A DNA stretch of 64,000 nt. It comes from Azophilus sp965221465. Its GTDB lineage: Bacteria; Pseudomonadota; Gammaproteobacteria; Pseudomonadales; Azotimanducaceae. The position numbers and the translations under genes are program-made. The notes beneath the pieces were generated by a model, which had not been told where the DNA came from, did no database searches, and saw only the letters and a list, made by a program, of their open reading frames with translations. Where the stretch lies: the NCBI GenBank assembly GCA_965221465.1, contig OZ244892.1, forward strand, positions 4,708,401 to 4,772,400. The letters are read 5' to 3'. The number at the start of each line of letters is the position of its first letter. Within the stretch, counting starts at the first letter, position 1. This document shows positions 7,660-16,313 of the stretch, piece after piece.

Positions 7660-8100
7660 ATGGCCGAAGCTGCTGTCATGGACGACTACGTCCAGATGGA
7701 TGAAGTCGATTGGATAGACTTTCCCGAAGGTCTCTGCGCAGGCTCGATCCAGTGGAAACTGCTGCATGTATCGCCGGAGCAGGGCGCCTGGACGGCGGTC
7801 TTCCGGTGTGCGAAGGGCTCGTCGTTCGCCAAGCACATCCATATGGGGCCGGGCGAGTATTACCTGACCAAGGGAACGATGCATGTGCGCGGAGGTTCCG
7901 TCGAAGGCGGAGCGACCGCCAAGGCGCCCGGTTACGGTTACGAGGCCTGCAACGCCCAGCACGACCACACGGAATTCGATGAAGACAGCGAGTTCTACAT
8001 GACCTTCCTGGGCCCGCTCAACTTCATCGACGACGACGGCAACACGATCGCTCTCGTCGGCTGGCAGCAGGCCCACGAGGCCTGGCGGGCAACCGGCTGA
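7660..8100 (+). CDS. Cupin-domain protein (ChrR/acetylacetone-dioxygenase-like)
   Basis: A 146-residue single-domain cupin. The first cupin motif is visible as KHIHMGPGEYYLTKGTMHVRGG, giving candidate metal ligands His59, His61, Glu66 and His75. The second half contains DHTEFDEDSEFYMTFLGPL. The arrangement resembles the cupin fold of ChrR anti-sigma factors and of small dioxygenases acting on beta-diketones or hydroxyketones. It is probably a cytoplasmic non-haem metal enzyme or sensor. The ATG at 7660 is preceded by GTGGAGGA at good spacing, so the upstream in-frame start at 7615 is unlikely. It stands alone between divergent and convergent neighbours. Confidence 0.8.
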   Translation: MAEAAVMDDYVQMDEVDWIDFPEGLCAGSIQWKLLHVSPEQGAWTAVFRCAKGSSFAKHIHMGPGEYYLTKGTMHVRGGSVEGGATAKAPGYGYEACNAQHDHTEFDEDSEFYMTFLGPLNFIDDDGNTIALVGWQQAHEAWRATG

Positions 8101-8321
8101 TCGAACCGGTTTCGCGCTTGATACGGCGCCTGGCCAGGTGACGCGCGAATCTACTCGACGAAGTGCTGGCGGGCGCCGCCGGGGGCCGGCGCTTCCGGTC
8201 GGTTGACCTGTCGCCGACCTGAAGGCGAAGCGCGCACGATCGACGCTCTCTCGACCCCGTGTTCGCGGGTCAGGTTTGCTGACGAGTCACCTGTGCAAAC
8301 GAGGCCGTCTCGCGAGCACGA

Positions 8322-8372
8322 CTAAGCGAGGCAACTGCATTCGCGCCCGCAGCAGCAAGTCGGTAGTCAAGC
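8322..8372 (+). repeat. Second dispersed repeat (R2), copy 1
   Basis: The core CTGCATTCGCGCCCGCAGCA with GCAAGTCGGTAG matches copies at 11397 and 53905. It lies in the 273-nt spacer between the cupin gene and the 3' end of the TonB receptor. Nothing else recognisable is in that spacer. Confidence 0.6.
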
Positions 8373-8373
8373 C

Positions 8374-10632
8374 CTAGAAAAAATAGCTGAGGCTCGCGGT
8401 GACCAGGCGCGGCTGACCGAGCGTGCCGATGGTTATGCAGGCATCCCCGTTCGGATAGACGCAGACGCCGTCCGCATCGAGGCCGTAGAAGTTGGGAAAA
8501 CTCTGCACGTCGGTGTAGTAGTCCTTGTCCGTCAGGTTCTCGGCATTCACCGTGAACTCCCAATTCTCGCCGGCGACGCCTACCTGAGCGTTGACGATGG
8601 TGAAACCGGGGTTGCTCAAGGGGTAGTAGGCCTGCACCGTGTCGTAGGCGCCGTTCCTGCTCACCTGCACGCCGAACAGGAAGTCCATGCCATCGTTGAC
8701 GGGCCTGCGGTAATCGGCGTTGACGTTCCAACTGAACTCGGGAACGTTCGGGGGCTTTTCGCCGTCGAAGTCGATACCGTAAGCCAGGGTCTCGCCCGTC
8801 CATTCGGCATCGATGGCGCCGGCGGCGAACGTCAGCAGCAACGCGTCGCTCACCTGGATGGAAAGGTCGGCCTCGAAACCGATCTGTCTCGAGTCGCCGA
8901 AATTGCCGATGCCTTCCACCGGCCCCGCAGGCGTGTTGATGTGGTACTCCACTTGCCGCTTGTCGTAGTCGATGTAGAAACCGGCGATGGAGGCATTGGC
9001 CCGGCCGTCCATCCAGCGGCCCTTCCAGCCGATTTCGTAGCTTGCGGCCTTCTCGGCCCGGAACGGCAACAGCCCGAATTCGCCGATGTTCAGCCCGCCC
9101 GGCTCGAAGCCGAAGGCGACGGTGCCGTAGATCATGTTGTCTTCGTTCAGCCACCGCGTGATCGACCCGCGGGGCAATACTTCGGTTTCTTCCAGGCTGG
9201 ACGAGAGCCCCACGTCGTAGTTCAGGCTCTTGTTCTTCCACCGGTCGACCCGAATGCCCAGGGCGAATTCCCAGTCCGCCGCGTCGTAGGTGACATTTGC
9301 GAAGCCGGCCAGGTGGCTCTTGTCGCGCCGGCGGAACTCGAAGGGCAGGTTGAACGCCTCGACCTCTTCCTGCGGAGGAACGACTTCGCCGACCCACAGC
9401 CCGCTGCAGAGATCGCCGGCAAGACAACCGAGAACACCGTCGAGCCGGCCTTCCGGCGTGACGCGGCTGTCCCAGAGAACGAGTTCTGAATCCATGTTCT
9501 CGTCGTACAGGGAGTAGTAGGCCCCGGCGATCCATTGCAGGGGCGAATCGGTGGTGGAGGTGAACCGCACTTCCTGGGTGAACACGTTCATCTTTTCCGG
9601 GCGGATCAGGTCGAGCAGAAACTCCGGCGTATCGTCGAGGTCGCTGTAGCGATTGCTGTGGGTATCGGTAAATGACGAGACGGTTACGACGTCGAATCCA
9701 TCCAGTTCCCACACCAGTTCCATCATGCCGGCATAGGTGCGGCGCTCGTGTCTCGGGTTTTCCGGCCCGGTGTTGATCGTGGAGGGATATTCCCAGTCGT
9801 CGATCGTCAGTTCGCGGCTCCAGGTGTTGTTCGGGCCGTCGTATTCGTTCCAGCGCGCCGTGATCAGCATCGACAGCCGCTCGGCCAGGGGCCCACCGAT
9901 CATCATGCGTGCTCCGTAGGCTTCGGTTTCGCCCGCATTCTTCTTGTTGCTGGTGCGTTCGCCATTGTGCCGCACCGCGTTGCGGTTCTTGATGAAACCG
10001 TCGTGACTGGAACCGAAGCCGAACAGCCGCATGGCCCAGCCATTGCCGCCGAGGGGCGCGTTGACGCTGCCTTCCACATCGATCATGCCCTGCTGGCCGC
10101 CGATCGCCTTGACGCGGCCGAAGGCTTCCTCCGGGTCGGGCCGGGCGCTGACGAACTTCACGGCGCCACCGATGTTGCTGCCGCCGTACAGTACGCCCTG
10201 GGGCCCTTTGAGAACCTCGATGCGCGCAAGATCACCGAAGCGCGACGAAGCATCGGAGAAGAGTTGCACATCGTCCAGATAGAAACCGACCCCCTGGGTG
10301 TTGCCGAAGGCGCCGAGGCCGCGGATGGAAACATTGGGGAACCCGTCGAGGCGCGTGGACAGGTTCAGGTTGGGAACCCTGAAGCCGATGTCTTTCAGGG
10401 CCTTGACGTTCTGTCGATTGATGTCGTCACCGGTGATCACCGACAGCGACTCGGGGATTTCCAGTACGGACTCCTCGCGCTTGCGGGCGGTTACCAGCAC
10501 TTCTTCGATGAACCCGTCTTCCGACTGAGCCTCGGTGCCGGCTGCAGTCGAGGCGAAGGATGCGGTGAGTACCAAGAGCAGCGCGCACAACAGGCACGCC
10601 GGAACAGCGTTCAGCAATCGAGCGTTGGACAT
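8374..10632 (-). CDS. TonB-dependent outer-membrane receptor
   Basis: 752 residues. It has a signal peptide (hydrophobic stretch CLLCALLLVLTASFAS followed by an Ala-rich cleavage region), a TonB box-like EEVLVTARKRE, and a plug domain (LKDIGFRVPNLNLS, SIRGLGAF, LKGPQGVLYGGSNIGGAVKF). A long beta-barrel ends in LVTASLSYFF with the terminal Phe needed for barrel assembly. The plug/barrel pattern is the FecA/CirA-like class that imports ferric complexes or other large nutrients using the TonB-ExbBD system. Ligand unknown. The ATG at 10632 has an upstream GGGGAGA; the longer frame reaching 10851 would place the signal peptide internally. Confidence 0.93.
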   Translation of the reverse strand: MSNARLLNAVPACLLCALLLVLTASFASTAAGTEAQSEDGFIEEVLVTARKREESVLEIPESLSVITGDDINRQNVKALKDIGFRVPNLNLSTRLDGFPNVSIRGLGAFGNTQGVGFYLDDVQLFSDASSRFGDLARIEVLKGPQGVLYGGSNIGGAVKFVSARPDPEEAFGRVKAIGGQQGMIDVEGSVNAPLGGNGWAMRLFGFGSSHDGFIKNRNAVRHNGERTSNKKNAGETEAYGARMMIGGPLAERLSMLITARWNEYDGPNNTWSRELTIDDWEYPSTINTGPENPRHERRTYAGMMELVWELDGFDVVTVSSFTDTHSNRYSDLDDTPEFLLDLIRPEKMNVFTQEVRFTSTTDSPLQWIAGAYYSLYDENMDSELVLWDSRVTPEGRLDGVLGCLAGDLCSGLWVGEVVPPQEEVEAFNLPFEFRRRDKSHLAGFANVTYDAADWEFALGIRVDRWKNKSLNYDVGLSSSLEETEVLPRGSITRWLNEDNMIYGTVAFGFEPGGLNIGEFGLLPFRAEKAASYEIGWKGRWMDGRANASIAGFYIDYDKRQVEYHINTPAGPVEGIGNFGDSRQIGFEADLSIQVSDALLLTFAAGAIDAEWTGETLAYGIDFDGEKPPNVPEFSWNVNADYRRPVNDGMDFLFGVQVSRNGAYDTVQAYYPLSNPGFTIVNAQVGVAGENWEFTVNAENLTDKDYYTDVQSFPNFYGLDADGVCVYPNGDACITIGTLGQPRLVTASLSYFF

Positions 10633-10833
10633 CGTCGAGTCTCCCCTTTCCAGACTAGTCGAGCCCATCATCGAAGAAAACGGGTGCAGGGGCAAGAGAC
10701 ACTGCTCGAGCGTGTGGCGCGTGTGGCGAACGAACCCAAGGGTCGGGTCGAGAACAGATGAACCGTCCGGTTTGCGAAGCACCCCTATCGCGCGGATAAT
10801 TTGGCGGTTGGAAGGCAATTGCGAGAGAGTCCC

Positions 10834-11229
10834 GTGGCAAAGGCGATTCACACCATGATCCGCGTGCTGGATCTGGACAAGTCAATGGATTTCTACAAGC
10901 GGGCGTTCGGCCTGGAACTCGCCCAGCGCTTCGATTTCGACGACTTTACCCTGGCGTACCTGCGCAACGACGAAAGCGAGTTCGAAATCGAACTGACCTG
11001 GAACCACGGCCGGAGCGAGCCCTATACCCATGGCAACGGCTATGGGCATGTGGCGGTCTCCGTCGAGAGCTGCGAGTCGGAGCATGCCCGGCTGGTAGCC
11101 GAGGGCCTCGACCCGAATCCCGTGAAACAGATGGAGCACGACGGTCAAAAGCTGGCCAGGTTCTTCTTCGTCGACGACCCTGACGGCTACAAGATCGAGG
11201 TCATCGAGCGCCAGGGACGCTACGTCTAG
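10834..11229 (+). CDS. gloA: Lactoylglutathione lyase (glyoxalase I)
   Basis: A compact 131-residue VOC-fold protein. The four metal ligands of bacterial glyoxalase I can be placed at His6 (IHTMIRV), Glu53 (FEIELTWN), His72 (GYGHVAVSV) and Glu122 (YKIEVIE). It converts the hemithioacetal of methylglyoxal and glutathione to lactoylglutathione. The GTG at 10834, with GAGAGAG a few bases upstream, gives the family N-terminus; an in-frame earlier start at 10801 adds eleven unconserved residues. It is divergent from the TonB receptor, with a 200-nt spacer that must hold both promoters. Confidence 0.9.
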   Translation: MAKAIHTMIRVLDLDKSMDFYKRAFGLELAQRFDFDDFTLAYLRNDESEFEIELTWNHGRSEPYTHGNGYGHVAVSVESCESEHARLVAEGLDPNPVKQMEHDGQKLARFFFVDDPDGYKIEVIERQGRYV

Positions 11230-11387
11230 CCCCGCTGCGGCCACGGCGCCTCGAACCGGTCTGCCGCGCCTTGCCACAAACCCCCTGCGGCACGCTGAAA
11301 TGCAAGAAACTCGTAGGACAGGACAATACCCCGCATCCGACACCGGCATTCGTCGCGAGGCCGTCGAGGCGCCGTGCAGGCGCGGCC

Positions 11388-11442
11388 GCGCTTGCGCGAG
11401 TGCATTGGCTTCGGCAGCAGGAAGTCGGTGACGGATGCGGGT
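11388..11442 (+). repeat. Second dispersed repeat (R2), copy 2
   Basis: GTGCATTGGCTTCGGCAGCA followed by GGAAGTCGGTGACGGATGCGG closely matches the copy at 53905-53953. It directly precedes glcD and supplies an in-frame ATG at 11435, which is why the later ATG at 11450 is preferred as the glcD start. Confidence 0.65.
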
Positions 11443-11449
11443 CGGCGCC

Positions 11450-12904
11450 ATGAACCGGTCCGGTGTCCTCAGGCGCTTGCGCAGGACCCTTCCGCCCGGA
11501 TGCCTCATTACCGAAGGCGCGGCACTCAGGGCATATGAATCGGATGCGTTGACGGCCATTCGCGAGGTTCCATGGGCGGTCGCGCTGCCGGAAACCGAAG
11601 ATCGCGTCAGGGAAGTGCTCGCCATCTGCCGCGAGCACGGCGTCCCCATCGTGCCGCGGGGCGCTGGAACGGGGCTTTCCGGAGGCGCCCGGCCCGTCAA
11701 GGGCGGCCTGGTGCTCGGGCTCTCCAAGCTCGATCGCATTCTGGAAATCGACCTCGACAACTGCATTGCCCGGGTGCAGCCCGGGGTGCGCAACCTGGCG
11801 GTGAGCGATGCCGCGGCCCCGCATGGCCTGTATTACGCACCGGACCCGTCCTCGCAACTGGCCTGCAGCATCGGCGGCAATGTCGCCGAGAACTCCGGAG
11901 GCGTGCATTGCCTGAAATACGGGCTTACCGTGAACAACGTGGTGGGTCTGCGCGTGCTGACCATGGATGGGGAGACGCTGAACCTGGGCGGCAAGGGCTT
12001 CGATTATCCCGGTTACGACCTGATGGCGCTGATGTGCGGCAGCGAAGGATTGCTGGGTATCGTCACGGAGGTGACGGTCCGATTGCTGCCGAACCCGCCG
12101 GGCAAGCTGGTTTTGCTGGCGGCGTTTCGCAGCCTGGCCGATGCGGGGCAGGCGGTCACCGGCATCGTCCGGCAGGGAATCGTGCCGGCGGGTCTCGAAA
12201 TGATGGACGAGCTTGCCATTCAGGCGACGGAAGATTTCGCGAATGCCGGCTATCCCCGGGATGCGGCGGCAATCCTGCTTTGCGAACTCGACGGTACGGA
12301 AACCGAACTCGATGCGCTGGAAGACGTCCTGGAGACGGTTCTGACCGACAACGGCGGCTACGGCATCCGGCGGGCTCGCGACCCGGAACAGCAGGCACGC
12401 TTGTGGTCCGGCCGCAAGGCAGCCTTTCCCGCCATGGGACGCATTTCGCCGGACTATTACTGCGTCGACGGCACCATCCCGCGGCGGGCGCTGGCGGAAG
12501 TGCTGACGGGTATCTCGGACCTCGCCGGCGACCACGGGCTTCCGGTGGCCAACGTCTTTCACGCCGGCGACGGCAATCTGCATCCGCTCATACTCTTCGA
12601 TGCCAGTCAGCAGGGGCAACTCGAACGGGCCGAACAGCTTGGCGGCCGGATTCTGGAACTGTGCGTGAGCGCGGGTGGCACGGTGACCGGCGAACATGGC
12701 GTCGGTGTCGAGAAGCTGGATCAGATGTGCGTGCAATTCGGCCCGGAGGAACTGGCCCAGTTCGAACGGGTCAAGGAAGCCTTCGACCCGGAGCGGCTGC
12801 TCAACCCGGGCAAGGGCATACCGCGCCCCAGCCGCTGCGTGGAACTCGGGGGCATGCACGTGCACCGCGGGGAACTGCCCTTCGCCGGGCTGGAGCGGTT
12901 CTGA
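11450..12904 (+). CDS. glcD: Glycolate oxidase subunit GlcD (FAD-binding)
   Basis: A 484-residue FAD-linked oxidase of the PCMH/VAO fold. The FAD-pyrophosphate segment VPRGAGTGLSGG is near 65-77, the FAD domain continues with SSQLACSIGGNVAENSGG, and the C-terminal cap contains VFHAGDGNLHPL and the TGEHGVG signature. With GlcE and GlcF it oxidises glycolate (or D-lactate) to glyoxylate and passes electrons to the respiratory chain. ATG 11450 is preferred over 11435 because the earlier codon lies inside a dispersed repeat. It is the first gene of a glcDEF operon with glcE starting 12 nt after the stop. Confidence 0.93.
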   Translation: MNRSGVLRRLRRTLPPGCLITEGAALRAYESDALTAIREVPWAVALPETEDRVREVLAICREHGVPIVPRGAGTGLSGGARPVKGGLVLGLSKLDRILEIDLDNCIARVQPGVRNLAVSDAAAPHGLYYAPDPSSQLACSIGGNVAENSGGVHCLKYGLTVNNVVGLRVLTMDGETLNLGGKGFDYPGYDLMALMCGSEGLLGIVTEVTVRLLPNPPGKLVLLAAFRSLADAGQAVTGIVRQGIVPAGLEMMDELAIQATEDFANAGYPRDAAAILLCELDGTETELDALEDVLETVLTDNGGYGIRRARDPEQQARLWSGRKAAFPAMGRISPDYYCVDGTIPRRALAEVLTGISDLAGDHGLPVANVFHAGDGNLHPLILFDASQQGQLERAEQLGGRILELCVSAGGTVTGEHGVGVEKLDQMCVQFGPEELAQFERVKEAFDPERLLNPGKGIPRPSRCVELGGMHVHRGELPFAGLERF

Positions 12905-12915
12905 GCCCGGCGCCG

Positions 12916-13980
12916 GTGACGGATACCGACAGAACCGCTGAATTGGCCGAGAGGATTCGGGAAGCCCGGGCCCGGCGAGGCAGGTTGGCCATCACCGGGT
13001 CGCGCAGCAAGGGTTGGTGTCTCGAGAATGCCGAGGGCGAATTGCTGTCGGTTACCGAGCATACCGGCATCGTCGACTATCGCCCGGAGGAACTGGTGGT
13101 GACCGCTCGTGCCGGTACGCCGCTCACGGAACTGGTCGAACGGCTTGCCGAGCATGGCCAGCACCTGCCGTTCGAGCCGCCTCTTATTGGCGGCGGCGGC
13201 ACCCTGGGCGGCGCCGTTGCATCGGGATTCGCTGGCCCCGGCCGGCCCTGGCGGGGTTCCGTACGCGATGCCGTGCTCGGCGTGGAAATGATCAATGGCC
13301 TGGGCGAGCGGCTCGTTTTCGGCGGACAGGTCATGAAGAACGTGGCCGGTTACGATCTCTCCCGATTGCAGGCCGGGGCCTGCGGCACCCTGGGGCTGCT
13401 GTTGTCGGTAAGTCTCAGGCTGCTGCCTCTGCCGGAGGTCGAGGCAACGCGTGTTCTGGAATGTTCCGCCGCTGACGGCCAGCAACGGGTGCGCGGCTGG
13501 GCGCGGACATCGCTGCCGGTGACGGCGACCTGCCACCGGCGAGGCCGTCTGAGCGTCCGCCTCTCCGGTGCCGAAACGGCCGTTCGAGAAGCGGCTGCGG
13601 GCCTCGGCGGAGAGCACGGCAGCGCTTCGGTGTGGAACGACTTGCGCGATCGTGCGATTTCCTGTTTCGAACGGCGCCCGGGGAGAACCCTTTGGGAAAT
13701 CGCTTGTCCTCCGGCCGCGCCGCTGCCGCCGAGCCCGGGGCGCGGCGAGTCCGACGAGGATGAGGATTGTGTTATCGAGTGGGCGGGCGCCCGCCGCTGG
13801 TGGTCGACGCATCGCCCGGAACAAGAAGTGCTGACATACGCGAACGGCATCGATGGGCGCACGTTGCCGGCCTATGGCGGGCCGGCCTTCGGCGGCGCAA
13901 TCTCGAACCGGCTGAAGCGGGCATTCGATCCCGACAACGTATTGAACCCCGGAATCGTCGATGCAGACCCATCTTCCTGA
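12916..13980 (+). CDS. glcE: Glycolate oxidase subunit GlcE
   Basis: 354 residues, close to the known GlcE length. The FAD-binding domain shows EELVVTARAGTPLTEL, GGGGTLGGAVASGFAGPGRP and the GGQVMKNVAGYDLS segment typical of GlcE, ending in RLKRAFDPDNVLNPG. It is the second flavin-binding subunit of glycolate oxidase. The start is inferred as GTG at 12916, 12 nt after the glcD stop. The frame is open far upstream through glcD, but that part is a shadow. The 3' end overlaps the glcF start by 20 nt, suggesting coupled translation. Confidence 0.9.
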   Translation: MTDTDRTAELAERIREARARRGRLAITGSRSKGWCLENAEGELLSVTEHTGIVDYRPEELVVTARAGTPLTELVERLAEHGQHLPFEPPLIGGGGTLGGAVASGFAGPGRPWRGSVRDAVLGVEMINGLGERLVFGGQVMKNVAGYDLSRLQAGACGTLGLLLSVSLRLLPLPEVEATRVLECSAADGQQRVRGWARTSLPVTATCHRRGRLSVRLSGAETAVREAAAGLGGEHGSASVWNDLRDRAISCFERRPGRTLWEIACPPAAPLPPSPGRGESDEDEDCVIEWAGARRWWSTHRPEQEVLTYANGIDGRTLPAYGGPAFGGAISNRLKRAFDPDNVLNPGIVDADPSS

Positions 13981-15202
13981 CGACCTGCTCGCCACCGCAA
14001 AGGGGCAGCGTGCCAATGCAATTCTGCGCTCCTGCGTGCACTGCGGCATGTGCAATGCGGTCTGCCCCACCTATCGTCTGCTCGGCGACGAACTGGACGG
14101 GCCGCGCGGGCGCATCTATCTCATCAAGGGGCTTCTCGAGGAAGCGAAAGCGGATGCCGCATCCATTCGTACCGTGCGCACTCACCTCGACCGTTGTCTG
14201 ACCTGCCGCGGCTGCGAGGTTGCCTGCCCGTCGGGGGTCCAATATGGCGAGTTGCTGGAGATCGGCCGGGAAGCGATGGAATCGCGGACGCGGCGCCCGC
14301 CCTGGGATGCGGCCGCCCGGCAGTGGCTCGGCCGGACGGCGCCGAAACCGGAGTCGTTCGCGCGCTGGGTCGAGTTCGGTCAATGGTTCAGATGGCTGTT
14401 GCCCGGGGCGCTCGAAAAGATGCTGCCTGAGGGGTCGAAGCGGGACAGCGGGGTGCCGGCAATGCGGCCGGAACCGAGTTTCCGGTCTGCTCGCCGAGTA
14501 CTGATGCTGCGCGGCTGCGTTCAGCGCGTGGCGACGCCCGAAGCGAATGCCGCAGCGGAGCGGTTGCTGAACGCCAATGGCATCGAGGTGCTCCGGGCCG
14601 AAGAAGAAAGTTGCTGCGGCGGTTTGAATCTGCATCTCGGCCAGGCTGCGGAGGCGCTGAATCGCATGCGCCGCAACATCGATGCGCTTCGGCCCCTGCT
14701 GGACGACGTGGAAGCCATCGTTTCCACCGCCAGCGGCTGCGGTGTCACGGTGAAGGATTACGGTCGCCTGTTGTCGGAGGACGCCGAATACGCGGCGGAT
14801 GCGGCACGGGTATCGGGCATGACCCGGGATCTCGCCGAGGTGGCGGCACCGTTCACGGAGCTTGCCGGCGGGAAAAACGGCGTCGGCAAGGTGGCCTGGC
14901 ATGCGCCCTGTACGCTGCGGCACGGCCAGCAGGTGCTCGGAATCGTCGAACAATTGCTGGCCCGGGCCGGTTTCGAACTCGTGGACGTTGCCGATGCGCA
15001 TCTCTGCTGCGGCTCCGCCGGCACCTACTCGCTGCTGCAAAGCCGCCTGGCGAACCAACTCCGGGACGACAAGCTTGCCAACCTGATGGCCGGTGAGCCC
15101 GATGTCATCGTCACCGCCAACGTCGGCTGCCAGACGCACCTGGCCGCGGCCGCCGGCGTACCCGTGCTGCACTGGGCAGAGTTGCTTGCCCCGGCCGCAT
15201 GA
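13961..15202 (+). CDS. glcF: Glycolate oxidase iron-sulfur subunit GlcF
   Basis: 413 residues. Two ferredoxin-type 4Fe-4S motifs are visible: Cys25-28-31-35 (CVHCGMCNAVC) followed by Pro, and Cys79-82-85-89 (CLTCRGCEVAC) followed by Pro. Two CCG-type repeats follow (SCCGGLN and LCCGSAG), as in heterodisulfide reductase/GlpC-like electron carriers. It carries electrons from the GlcD/GlcE flavins to the quinone pool at the membrane. It is the last gene of glcDEF; about 130 nt downstream lies a short hairpin that could end the transcript. Confidence 0.93.
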   Translation: MQTHLPDDLLATAKGQRANAILRSCVHCGMCNAVCPTYRLLGDELDGPRGRIYLIKGLLEEAKADAASIRTVRTHLDRCLTCRGCEVACPSGVQYGELLEIGREAMESRTRRPPWDAAARQWLGRTAPKPESFARWVEFGQWFRWLLPGALEKMLPEGSKRDSGVPAMRPEPSFRSARRVLMLRGCVQRVATPEANAAAERLLNANGIEVLRAEEESCCGGLNLHLGQAAEALNRMRRNIDALRPLLDDVEAIVSTASGCGVTVKDYGRLLSEDAEYAADAARVSGMTRDLAEVAAPFTELAGGKNGVGKVAWHAPCTLRHGQQVLGIVEQLLARAGFELVDVADAHLCCGSAGTYSLLQSRLANQLRDDKLANLMAGEPDVIVTANVGCQTHLAAAAGVPVLHWAELLAPAA

Positions 15203-15534
15203 TCCGACGCCCGACCCCCGGTTTTCGAATGGCGAGCGCCGGGTTGGAAAGTCGGCCACCGAGGTGGTTCGGCCCCGCCCTACACCTTGAAGCCCCTCGC
15301 CTTTACACTGTGCCGTCTCGCCGTGCTGCCACCCGCCGAAGTACCGCTTCGGCGAAAGGCGACACGCCACAGTTGATTGCGGGGCCGGTTTTCGAATGTC
15401 CGGAACGGTCGAACAGGAAGATTCCGCTTGGCGTATTCCGCCGCGGTACGGCATGCTTGTTCCTGGCGCCGGGGCGGCAGAACCGTTCTCGACTCGAGTA
15501 AATTCATTGGATTCGACAGCTTGGGATTGATTCG
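15203..15534. other. 332-nt spacer with a short hairpin, no gene seen
   Basis: Between glcF and the DsbA-like gene. An 8-bp perfect hairpin (CGCCGAAG-TACCG-CTTCGGCG) lies at 15334-15354. It has no T-run, so it is at best a weak factor-independent terminator. Open frames across the spacer are Arg/Pro-rich and look non-coding. The promoter of the following gene is expected here but no clear -35/-10 pair stands out. Confidence 0.5.
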
Positions 15535-16227
15535 GTGAAAACCAGGAAAAAGCGTGGTGCAGAAGAGCGCCGAATCGGGCGGATTCGCAACGGCATCGTC
15601 GGCTTCGTGGCGATTCTCGTCGCGGTGGTCGGCGGCTACGGCATCATCTACAGCGGTGGCGGAACCGGTTCCGGGGAATTCGTGGAAGGTCAGCATTATC
15701 GACTGATCGACGACCCGCCCCGTCGCCGGCCGGGAAACCCCATCGTCGTCACCGAATTCTTTTCGTACGGCTGCATTCACTGCCGCAACTTCGAACCGCT
15801 GGTCACCGACTGGAAGGGCAGCCTGCCGGACGATGTGCGCTTCGAGCGCTCGCCGGTCAGCTTCAACGCCGCCTGGGCGATGCTGGCCAAGGCCTACTTT
15901 GCCCTCGAGCAAGCCGGCGGCCTGGATGCCAATCACGAACGCATATTCCGGGCCATCCACGACAACGGCCGCCGGTTTTCGACTCCCGACGAGATTGCCG
16001 ACTTCGTGGGGGGCCGTGGCGTCGAGCGGCAGGCATTCCTCGATGCCTATCACTCCGCAGAGGTCCGACGCAGAGCGGCCCGGGAGGATGCGCGGCATCG
16101 GCGGCTCGAAATCGCCACCACGCCGACCGTGGTCGTGGCAGACCGCTACGCCGTCAACATGGACTCCGGACGGCGGACAGCCCTGGAAATCGTCGACTAC
16201 CTCATCGACCTGGAGCGTGGTAATTAG
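15535..16227 (+). CDS. DsbA-family thiol:disulfide oxidoreductase, membrane-anchored
   Basis: 230 residues. A basic N-terminus is followed by one membrane segment (about 20-40), then a thioredoxin-fold domain. The redox motif is CIHC (Cys80-Cys83) in EFFSYGCIHC, and the cis-proline loop is TTPTVVV (Pro197). Residues between them are helical, as in DsbA. It would act in the periplasm to introduce or shuffle disulfides. The dipeptide Ile-His differs from the Pro-His of classical DsbA, which should change the redox potential. Start is GTG 15535. It converges with the nuclease-like fusion gene across 86 nt. Confidence 0.85.
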   Translation: MKTRKKRGAEERRIGRIRNGIVGFVAILVAVVGGYGIIYSGGGTGSGEFVEGQHYRLIDDPPRRRPGNPIVVTEFFSYGCIHCRNFEPLVTDWKGSLPDDVRFERSPVSFNAAWAMLAKAYFALEQAGGLDANHERIFRAIHDNGRRFSTPDEIADFVGGRGVERQAFLDAYHSAEVRRRAAREDARHRRLEIATTPTVVVADRYAVNMDSGRRTALEIVDYLIDLERGN

Positions 16228-16313
16228 GCGACACCGGTCTGGTCCACCCTGGATCGCGAGCGCCAACAGGATTCCGAATCCATCGCGAAAGTGCCAACGG
16301 AAACGGATCGGAC

